Source: SMWC01 sp963581225 (GTDB lineage Bacteria > Pseudomonadota > Gammaproteobacteria > Steroidobacterales > Rariloculaceae). From it: 64,000 nt of DNA. The notes under the pieces were generated by a model that was given only the letters and a program-made list of their open reading frames with translations, was not told the DNA's origin and searched no databases. The stretch is taken from the NCBI GenBank assembly GCA_963581225.1, contig CAUZMW010000001.1, positions 1-64,000 on the forward strand. The letters are read 5' to 3'. Made by a program: the position numbers and the translations under genes. Shown here piece by piece: positions 25,232 to 32,313 of this stretch (its first letter is position 1; each line of letters begins with the position of its first letter).

Positions 25232-25754
25232 GCGTCGATGCGCTGTCGCTCTCGTCGCTTTTGCGCTGAGTTCGAGTTATGCCCTAGCCCAGACGCCACA
25301 TCTCGGTACGCCAATTTCCGCGGCAGACATCGCGGCATGGGATATCGACATCCTGCCCGACGGCACGGGACTGCCACCAGGCAGCGGCACGGCAACGCAG
25401 GGCGCGCCAATCTACGCGGTTAAATGCGCGCTCTGTCATGGCGTGAACGGCGAGGGCGGCATCAGCCTTGCGCTTATCGGCGGTGAACCGCTCACGAACG
25501 GTATCGACACGGGCAAGACCATCGGCAACTTCTTGCAATACGCCACTACTATTTTCGACTACACGCGCCGGGCGATGCCGTGGCTGACGCCGCGCACACT
25601 CAGTGACGACGAAGTCTATGCACTGACGGCTCATCTGCTAGAGATCAACGACATCATCAGCGCTGACGACGTCATGAACGCCGAGACGCTGCCCGCCGTG
25701 CAGATGCCGAACCGTGACGGTTTTATCGACCGGTTCCCGGAGCTGATGCCATAG
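25218..25754 (+). CDS. Exported mono-heme cytochrome c, SoxD/SorB-like partner
   Basis: 178 residues with a signal peptide (about 1-24, ending YALAQ) and one heme motif CALCH (70-74), followed by HGVNGEGG; the distal ligand is probably Met in RRAMPWLTP. The N-terminal LGTPISAADIAAWDIDILPDG and the C-terminal DGFIDRFPELMP are typical of cytochromes paired with SoxC-type dehydrogenases. The 14-base overlap with the molybdoenzyme gene supports an obligate pair: the molybdoenzyme oxidises the substrate and this protein takes the electrons. Confidence 0.88.
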   Translation: MFTRKRRCAVALVAFALSSSYALAQTPHLGTPISAADIAAWDIDILPDGTGLPPGSGTATQGAPIYAVKCALCHGVNGEGGISLALIGGEPLTNGIDTGKTIGNFLQYATTIFDYTRRAMPWLTPRTLSDDEVYALTAHLLEINDIISADDVMNAETLPAVQMPNRDGFIDRFPELMP

Positions 25755-25766
25755 CGGAGAAACCGC

Positions 25767-27254
25767 TTGTCTTTTAATCAAGCTAATGTCGTCATCGTCG
25801 GCGGTGGCAACGCGGCCTTGTGTGCAGCGCTGGCAGCCCAGGAGAGCGGCGCTAGCGTCACCGTGCTCGAACGAGCGCCCGAGGATGAGAGCGGCGGCAA
25901 CACGCGTTTCACTGCAGGTTCCATTCGTTTCGCCTATTCGGGTGTCGAGGATTTGCGCGAACTCATGCCCGATCTGCCCGAGAACGAGATCGCGGCGACC
26001 GACTTCGGCACCTACACGGAGGATCAGTACTTTGACGACATGTTTCGCGTCACGCAGTACCGCTGCGATCCAGACCTCGTCGAGTGCCTCGTGCGCCAAT
26101 CCAAGGAGACAATGTTCTGGATGCGTGACAAGGGCGTCAGATTCATTCCGATTTACGGTCGTCAGGCGTTTAAGATCGACGGACGATTCAAGTTTTGGGG
26201 CGGGCTGACGGTCGAGTCGGTCGGCGGCGGGCCAGGTCTCGTCGACAGCCTGACAAAAGTCTGCCTGAGCCACGGCATCGAGATTCAGTACGACACGCGA
26301 GCCGTCGATCTCGATACCGACGGCAAGCGCGTCACAGGCGTGGTCGCCCGCCGCGGCGGCGAGCGTCCCGAAACAATTCCCGCCCGCGCCGTCGTGCTCG
26401 CCTCGGGCGGATTCGAAGCCAACCCGGAGTGGCGCACCCGCTATCTCGGGCCCGGTTGGGAGATCGCGAAAGTGCGTGGCACGCGTTTCAATACCGGCGA
26501 CGGTATCAGCATGGCGCTGGCTCATGGCGCGGCATCCTACGGCAACTGGTCCGGTTGTCACGCGGTCGGCTGGGATCGCAACGCGCCCGAGTTCGGTGAT
26601 CTCGCCGTCGGCGATCAGTTCCAGAAACACTCTTACCCGTTCGGTATCATGGTGAACGCAAACGGACATCGTTTTGTGGACGAGGGCGCCGACTTTCGCA
26701 ACTACACCTACGCGAAATACGGCACCGAAATAATGAAGCAACCGGGCCACTTCGCCTGGCAGCTCTTCGACGCGAAAACCGCGCATCTGCTGCGCGATGA
26801 ATACCGAATCCGCCAGATCACGAAAGTCACGGCGAACTCGTTGGAGGAACTGGTTACCAAGCTTGACGACGTCGATGCAGAAGCCTGCCTTGCCGAGATA
26901 AAGGCTTACAACTCCGCCGTCAGAGACGACATTCACTTCGATCCCAACATCCAGGACGGCCGCTGCACGGAGGGGCTCGCGATCGACAAGAGCAACTGGG
27001 CCAACGCGCTCGATGAGCCGCCGTTCGAAGGCTACGCCGTGACCTGCGGTATCACATTCACGTTCGGCGGCTTGCGCGTCAACACCGACGCGCAGGTTCT
27101 CGACTCCGACCTGCGCTCGATTCCGGGTCTATACGCGGCCGGCGAGCTCGTTGGCGGACTCTTCTACAACAACTATCCTGGCGGCACCGGCCTGATGTCC
27201 GGCGCCGTCTTCGGCAAGATTGCCGGCACATCCGCGGCGCGAGAGAACGCGTGA
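25767..27254 (+). CDS. FAD-dependent dehydrogenase, fumarate reductase/tricarballylate dehydrogenase (TcuA) type
   Basis: 495 residues from a TTG start, 12 bases after the cytochrome. The FAD-binding motif VIVGGGNAALCAALAAQ is at the N-terminus. ESGGNTRFTAGSIRF and the C-terminal GGLRVNTDAQVLD and NYPGGTGLMSGAVFG are typical of the succinate dehydrogenase/fumarate reductase flavoprotein family, closest in style to TcuA. There is no signal peptide, so it is cytoplasmic. It is followed by a tricarboxylate transporter (four-base overlap), which fits oxidation of an imported tricarboxylate or similar acid. Confidence 0.88.
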   Translation: MSFNQANVVIVGGGNAALCAALAAQESGASVTVLERAPEDESGGNTRFTAGSIRFAYSGVEDLRELMPDLPENEIAATDFGTYTEDQYFDDMFRVTQYRCDPDLVECLVRQSKETMFWMRDKGVRFIPIYGRQAFKIDGRFKFWGGLTVESVGGGPGLVDSLTKVCLSHGIEIQYDTRAVDLDTDGKRVTGVVARRGGERPETIPARAVVLASGGFEANPEWRTRYLGPGWEIAKVRGTRFNTGDGISMALAHGAASYGNWSGCHAVGWDRNAPEFGDLAVGDQFQKHSYPFGIMVNANGHRFVDEGADFRNYTYAKYGTEIMKQPGHFAWQLFDAKTAHLLRDEYRIRQITKVTANSLEELVTKLDDVDAEACLAEIKAYNSAVRDDIHFDPNIQDGRCTEGLAIDKSNWANALDEPPFEGYAVTCGITFTFGGLRVNTDAQVLDSDLRSIPGLYAAGELVGGLFYNNYPGGTGLMSGAVFGKIAGTSAARENA

Positions 27255-28348
27255 ACACGATAGACCGCAGACGCTTTCTATCATCCGTCTCGTTCGGCCT
27301 GGGCGCTCTCGCGATTGGCGGGTCCCGCGCGCAGAGCGTCGATTTTTCCGGTCAACTCATCGAGATCATTATTCCGTTCAAGGAGGGTGGCGGCTCCGAC
27401 ACCTGGGGACGATTCAACGCGCCGTTTCTATCCCGCTACCTGCCCGGTCAACCGACCGTCATCGTGAGAAACGTTCCGGGCGGCAACTCCATCGCGGGTG
27501 CTAACCGCTTCGCTGCACGCGCGCACCCCGACGGCCTCTCGGTGCTCGGCACGTCGGCATCAACACAGTTTCCGTATCTGATGGAGGATCCCCGCGTCGA
27601 CTACGACTATCGCGACTGGCGTGTGCTCTGGGCTTACGGCACCGGCGGTGTTGTGTACGTCTCCGCGGATCTCGGAATCTCGAGCGCGGCTGAGCTCGGC
27701 GCCATCACGGATCGGGAACTTCTCTACGGCAGCCAGGGCCCGACCTCGCTCGATCTGGTTCCGGTCCTGGGGTTTAAGTTGCTGGGATTGAACGTCAGAC
27801 CAATATTCGGCATGAGCGGCCGCGGCGCGGGACGGCTTGCATTCGAGCGCGGCGAGCTCAACCTCGACTATCAAACCTCCACGGCTTACCTGCGAAATGT
27901 CGTGCCGTTGATCGAGCAGGGAGATGCCGTGCCACTCTTTTCCTGGGGTGCGCTCGACAATGCCGGTAGGCTCGTTCGCGACCCGACATTTCCGAATCTA
28001 CCGCACTATGGAGAAGTCTACGAACTGATTCATGGGACGCCGCCCGGCGGGCTGCCCTGGGATGCCTGGTTCTCATTCTTCACGGCCGGATTCCCGGCGC
28101 AAAAGCTGATGGTCGTTCCGAGGGAGACACCCGACGCGATCGTGGTCGCTTACGAAGACGCCGTGCAGTCGATGAAACTGGATCCCGACTACCGCGCCAG
28201 AAAACCCGCCGCGCTCGGCGCTTACGAGCAGGTCACGGGCAGCGCGGCGCAGACCATTTATGAACTCGCAACTGATGTGCCGCGAAGCGCCCGTGACTGG
28301 GTCAGAACCTGGCTCAGAGATGAGTTCCGGGTCAACCTCGAGGCTTAA
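27251..28348 (+). CDS. Tripartite tricarboxylate transporter solute-binding protein (TctC/Bug), Tat signal
   Basis: 365 residues from a GTG that overlaps the upstream TGA. The Tat signal IDRRRFLSSVSFGLGALAIGG is unusual for this family, where Sec signals dominate. The mature protein starts with IEIIIPFKEGGGSDTWGR, the ligand loop typical of Bug proteins, and continues with VIVRNVPGGNSIAGAN. It captures carboxylate ligands in the periplasm for the TctAB permease encoded two bases downstream. Confidence 0.9.
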   Translation: MNTIDRRRFLSSVSFGLGALAIGGSRAQSVDFSGQLIEIIIPFKEGGGSDTWGRFNAPFLSRYLPGQPTVIVRNVPGGNSIAGANRFAARAHPDGLSVLGTSASTQFPYLMEDPRVDYDYRDWRVLWAYGTGGVVYVSADLGISSAAELGAITDRELLYGSQGPTSLDLVPVLGFKLLGLNVRPIFGMSGRGAGRLAFERGELNLDYQTSTAYLRNVVPLIEQGDAVPLFSWGALDNAGRLVRDPTFPNLPHYGEVYELIHGTPPGGLPWDAWFSFFTAGFPAQKLMVVPRETPDAIVVAYEDAVQSMKLDPDYRARKPAALGAYEQVTGSAAQTIYELATDVPRSARDWVRTWLRDEFRVNLEA

Positions 28349-28350
28349 GC

Positions 28351-30327
28351 GTGACTGAGGCGCTCTTAAGCGCGCTCGCGAACTTCGCAACGCTCCAGCA
28401 TTTGTCGTACCTGGGTCTTGGCGTGACGTTGGGGCTTGCCATCGGCGCCTTTCCCGGACTCGGGGGCATTGCCGGGCTATCGATCATGATGCCGTTTCTC
28501 TACGGCATGGATACGCTATCGGCCCTAGCTATGCTCGTGGGCCTCGTCGCCGTGATACCGACGTCGGACACGTTCACCTCCGTACTCATGGGCATTCCCG
28601 GCTCGAGTGCGAGCCAGGCCACCGTGCTCGACGGCTTTCCTCTGGCACAGCAGGGCCAAGCGGCTCGCGCCCTCTCTGCAGCGTTCTCAGCATCGCTCGT
28701 CGGCGGTCTTGTGGGCGCCGTCATTCTCACGTTTTTCGTCCAGATCGCGCGACCGCTCATACTCGCGTTCGGCTCGGCCGAGCTGTTTATGCTGGCATTA
28801 CTCGGACTCTCTATGGTCGGCGTGCTGTCCGGCACAAGTCTCGTCAAGGGGCTCGCGGCCTGCGGCTTGGGCCTGATCGTCGGCTCCATCGGCAGCGCAC
28901 CCGCCACGGGCGAGTTCCGGATGACGTTCGGCATCGACTATCTCTACGACGGCTTACCGCTCGTGGTCGTCGGGATCGGACTCTTCGCCTTTCCCGAGAT
29001 CACGGATCTGCTGCGACGGAATCGCTCGATCGCCGCCGGCGGCGTGCAGTCTGGCCAGTGGCTGGACGGAATTCGAGACATGCTGCGGCATAAGCTGTTG
29101 GTACTTCGTTGCGCCGGTATCGGCACGGTGATCGGTGCTATCCCCGGGCTGGGCGGTACCGTCGTGGATTGGATCGCCTACGGGCACGTCGTTCAAACCG
29201 CGAAAGATAAATCCCTCTTCGGCAAAGGCGATATTCGCGGCGTATTGGCGCCCGAGTCCGCCAACAATGCGAAGGAAGGCGGTGGTCTGGTGCCTACTTT
29301 GTTGTTCGGTATCCCGGGTTCGGGCGCGATGGCTGTCTTTCTCGGCGGCATGGTCTTGCTGGGTATCGAAGCGGGCCCTGCGATGGTGTCGACCGATCTC
29401 GATCTCACCTATACGATCATCTGGTCGCTCGCCCTCGCGAACGTGCTGGGCGCCGGCAGTTGCTTGTTATTGGCCCGGCCGATCAGCCGCTTGACCACGA
29501 TCCCGTTCAATCTGGTCGCCCCATTCATGATCATGGTCGTCAACTTCGCCGCGTTCCAGGCGACACGAAATTTCATGGACCTGGTGGCGTTATTCGCGAT
29601 CGGCGTGTTGGGCGTACTGCTGAAGCGCTTCGGCTGGTCACGGCCTGCGTTTCTGATCGGCTTCGTATTGGCGCCTCAAGCCGAGGGCTATCTAAATCTG
29701 GCCGTGCAGTTCTACGGCTGGGGTATGCTTGCCCGACCCGGCGTGCTGATAATACTCGCCATCATTCTGGTCTCTGTCTGGCTCGGGTTCCGTGATCGTC
29801 AGAGTGGCACCCAGCTGATTGGTCACGGCTCCGATGGTCCCGCGAGCGACGCTCCGGTACTCACACGCGGGCCGCAGCTAATATTTCTCGGCGGCTCCAG
29901 CGCCGTTCTCCTCTACTCGATCTGGAGTAGTCTCGATCTGTCGCCGTTGGGCAGCATGTTCCCACTCAGCGTCTCGATGGTGACATTGGGATTGTGCCTG
30001 TATCTGCTGGGCGCGCTGATATTCGGTCCCGTAGAGAACCGCGCCAACGTCGACCTTGAATATGGCGTCCAGTACAACGAGGAGACCGAAAAGAGCGGAG
30101 TGTGGGTCAATGTCGCCTGGTTCGCTGCGCTGATCGGCGCGACGGCACTATTCGGTTTCATACTCGGGACCTTGTGCTTCTTCGTCACATTCCTCAGGCT
30201 CAAGGCGCAGATCGACTGGAAGAGGGTGATGGTTCTCTCGACATCCGCGCTTATCGTACTCGTCGTGCTCACGAACACGCTGCTCGTGGAGTTGCCGGAG
30301 AGTCTTATTTTATCTTACGTACGCTAG
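28351..30327 (+). CDS. TctA-TctB fusion permease of the tripartite tricarboxylate transporter
   Basis: 658 residues, whereas TctA alone is about 500. Residues 1 to about 495 are TctA: GLAIGAFPGLGGIAGLSIM, PTSDTFTSVLMGIPGSSASQ, and GLVPTLLFGIPGSGAMAVFL with the repeated GIPGS motif, plus about 12 membrane helices. After a hydrophilic linker the C-terminal 160 residues add four membrane helices with the layout of TctB. No separate tctB is present, so the small subunit appears to be fused on. It is cotranscribed with tctC (two-base gap) and the PrpF-family gene. Confidence 0.9.
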   Translation: MTEALLSALANFATLQHLSYLGLGVTLGLAIGAFPGLGGIAGLSIMMPFLYGMDTLSALAMLVGLVAVIPTSDTFTSVLMGIPGSSASQATVLDGFPLAQQGQAARALSAAFSASLVGGLVGAVILTFFVQIARPLILAFGSAELFMLALLGLSMVGVLSGTSLVKGLAACGLGLIVGSIGSAPATGEFRMTFGIDYLYDGLPLVVVGIGLFAFPEITDLLRRNRSIAAGGVQSGQWLDGIRDMLRHKLLVLRCAGIGTVIGAIPGLGGTVVDWIAYGHVVQTAKDKSLFGKGDIRGVLAPESANNAKEGGGLVPTLLFGIPGSGAMAVFLGGMVLLGIEAGPAMVSTDLDLTYTIIWSLALANVLGAGSCLLLARPISRLTTIPFNLVAPFMIMVVNFAAFQATRNFMDLVALFAIGVLGVLLKRFGWSRPAFLIGFVLAPQAEGYLNLAVQFYGWGMLARPGVLIILAIILVSVWLGFRDRQSGTQLIGHGSDGPASDAPVLTRGPQLIFLGGSSAVLLYSIWSSLDLSPLGSMFPLSVSMVTLGLCLYLLGALIFGPVENRANVDLEYGVQYNEETEKSGVWVNVAWFAALIGATALFGFILGTLCFFVTFLRLKAQIDWKRVMVLSTSALIVLVVLTNTLLVELPESLILSYVR

Positions 30328-30344
30328 AGTTCGACACGACAACG

Positions 30345-31427
30345 ATGACGCAACGCGAAATTCCCTGTCTGTTCATGCGCGGTGGCACGTCGCGCGGCCC
30401 GTTTTTCGAGTCGGGCGATCTGCCCGGAGACATCGCAGTTCGTGATCGCGTGCTACTCGCGATCATGGGTTCACCCGATGCGCGCCAGATCGACGGCCTG
30501 GGCGGCGCGACCACGCCGACGAGTAAGGTCGCGATCGTCGATCGCTCTGAACGGCAGGATACCGATGTCGACTATCTGTTCGCTCAAGTGTCGGTCGAGA
30601 AAGCTATCGTGGACACGGCGCCGTCGTGCGGCAACATGTTAGCCGGCGTTGGGCCGTTCGCGATAGAGCGCGGACTCGTGACCCCCACGGCGGATGAAAC
30701 TCGCGTCAACGTATTCAATATGAATACGCAAAGTCACATCGAGGCCGTTATACAGACGCCCGGCGGGAAGGTCGCGTACGAGGGCGATCAACACATCGAC
30801 GGTGTACCGGGTACGGCCGCGCCAATCCTGCTCAACTTCTCGAACGTGGTGGGATCGAAGTGCGCCGCGCTGTTTCCGACAGGCGTTATCAGGGAGAAGA
30901 TCGAAGAGGCAATCGTCACCTGTATCGACGTGGCGATGCCGATGGTGTTGATTCGCGCCGCCGATCTCGGCATCAGCGGCTACGAGGCTGAAGCCATTGT
31001 CGGCGATCGAGAGTTGATGCAGCGCGTCGAGAGTATCAGGCTCATCGCGGGACAGCGCATGGGCCTGGGCGACGTAACCGACAGCGTCGTACCGAAGGTC
31101 GGGATTCTCTCGCGCGCGCGTGACGGCGGCGTTATCTCCTCTCGCTACCTGACACCGCATACTCTTCACGCCGCCCACGCCGTGACGGGCGCGATCTGTG
31201 TGGCGTCCTGCGTATCGATCGAAGGCTCGGTCGCCGAGGAACTCGCTACCTTGAATTCACAACGCCTGGGCAGAGTTCGGATAGAGCACCCTTCCGGCGT
31301 GATCGACGTGGAACTCGAAACCGCTGGCAGCGGCAAGGATCTGGACGTGTTGAGTGCAGGGGTCGTACGCACGGCGCGCAAGATCATGAACGGACGATTG
31401 TTCGTACCGGCTAACGTTTGGCCGTAG
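30345..31427 (+). CDS. PrpF/LigU-type isomerase (4-oxalomesaconate tautomerase family)
   Basis: 360 residues from the ATG at 30345, 17 bases after the permease; an upstream extension of the frame lies inside the permease gene. Family blocks: CLFMRGGTSRGPFF, DGLGGATTPTSKVAIV, and the cysteine region TAPSCGNMLAGVGPF. PrpF-family proteins shift double bonds in aconitate-like or oxalomesaconate acids. It is the last gene of the operon that begins at 23915. Its TAG stop lies inside a REP palindrome. Confidence 0.9.
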   Translation: MTQREIPCLFMRGGTSRGPFFESGDLPGDIAVRDRVLLAIMGSPDARQIDGLGGATTPTSKVAIVDRSERQDTDVDYLFAQVSVEKAIVDTAPSCGNMLAGVGPFAIERGLVTPTADETRVNVFNMNTQSHIEAVIQTPGGKVAYEGDQHIDGVPGTAAPILLNFSNVVGSKCAALFPTGVIREKIEEAIVTCIDVAMPMVLIRAADLGISGYEAEAIVGDRELMQRVESIRLIAGQRMGLGDVTDSVVPKVGILSRARDGGVISSRYLTPHTLHAAHAVTGAICVASCVSIEGSVAEELATLNSQRLGRVRIEHPSGVIDVELETAGSGKDLDVLSAGVVRTARKIMNGRLFVPANVWP

Positions 31428-31447
31428 GAGCGACGGCCTCGTCGCGA
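31424..31447 (+). repeat. REP palindrome supplying the stop codon of the PrpF-family gene
   Basis: GTAGGAGCGACGGCCTCGTCGCGA. The TAG at 31425-31427 is the stop codon of the PrpF-family gene, so insertion of this element seems to have set the C-terminus. The next gene is convergent. Confidence 0.85.
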
Positions 31448-31469
31448 TCCTCCAGGGAGAGTCGTCGCG

Positions 31470-32285
31470 CTAGACCGGATCGACGCCGGCGCGAAGACAA
31501 TAGTACTCCCAGACTCGGTCCAGGGCGAGCGGCGAGAGTTGGGCGACGGTTGACTGTTCGATCTCGTCGTCAGTCAGATACGTGGGATCGCCCAGTCTGA
31601 GCGCCTCCGAAAGTAGCTGCGCGTTCACCTGCAGATACACCGACGTCACGACAGCCTGCTGCACGGTGGGCGTCGCTACCACGGCGCCATGGCCGCGCAT
31701 GAGCAAGCAGGTGTTGTCGCCGAGCGTGTCGGCCAGGTTATGGCCCATCTCCATGGTCCGCACGAGCATGTCCGTATCGCCGTATTCGTTCTGAATGTCC
31801 CATACCGGGATTTCGGCACCGATGATCGAGGCCGAGTGCGCAATGGGCCGCAGCGGCACAGTCGAGACACTGAACGGCACGACGGCGTAGGAGTGGTGGT
31901 GGACGACGGCCCCGACGTCGGGGCGTGACTCGTAGATCGCGCCGTGGATCATACGTTCGCCGTACGGCCGCCTCGTATCGTTCGGATCGACACGATCGCC
32001 GTTGCTGTGAAACTCCATGAGGTCCGAGAGTTCGACGAACTCGGGGCTGAGTGAGCGTGACATGACGTAACGACCCGGATCTCGCGGATCGCGAACGCTG
32101 ACGTGACCGAACCCGTCCACGACTGCCTCGTTTGACAAGATCCGATTCGCCGCCACGACGCGCCGAAATTCGACGAGGTCATCGACAGCGGGCTGCGCGC
32201 GGAGCGATTGCAGAGGCGCTGCTGCGCCGACCGCTGCCAGGGCCAGTGATCGTTCGAGAAGCTCGCGTCGAGTCAGTGTTTTCAT
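31470..32285 (-). CDS. Exported class II aldolase/adducin family protein
   Basis: 271 residues. The N-terminus TRRELLERSLALAAVGAAA reads as a Tat-type signal ending near SLRAQ. The aldolase fold follows: NEAVVDGFGHVSVRDP, the zinc ligands HHHS (in GAVVHHHSYAVVP) and a third histidine in LMRGHGAVVATP, with a glutamate in IYESRPDVGAVV. Class II aldolases split or decarboxylate hydroxy acids or sugar phosphates and are cytoplasmic in known cases, so export is noteworthy. It sits 28 bases downstream of the xanthine-dehydrogenase-type gene on the same strand. Confidence 0.87.
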   Translation of the reverse strand: MKTLTRRELLERSLALAAVGAAAPLQSLRAQPAVDDLVEFRRVVAANRILSNEAVVDGFGHVSVRDPRDPGRYVMSRSLSPEFVELSDLMEFHSNGDRVDPNDTRRPYGERMIHGAIYESRPDVGAVVHHHSYAVVPFSVSTVPLRPIAHSASIIGAEIPVWDIQNEYGDTDMLVRTMEMGHNLADTLGDNTCLLMRGHGAVVATPTVQQAVVTSVYLQVNAQLLSEALRLGDPTYLTDDEIEQSTVAQLSPLALDRVWEYYCLRAGVDPV

Positions 32286-32313
32286 TAATTAGACTCTCCA
32301 GCGCTGATAAGCG

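Noticed and set aside
23915..25754. Sox thiosulfate-oxidation operon
   Set aside because: Only SoxC/SoxD-like genes are present; none of soxX, Y, Z, A or B is nearby, so the sulfur role is not asserted.
25638..26936. Open frame of 432 codons on the minus strand opposite the cytochrome and flavoprotein genes
   Set aside because: It has no family motifs or ribosome site, and the plus strand carries two genes with clear heme and FAD signatures; it reflects codon bias in GC-rich DNA.
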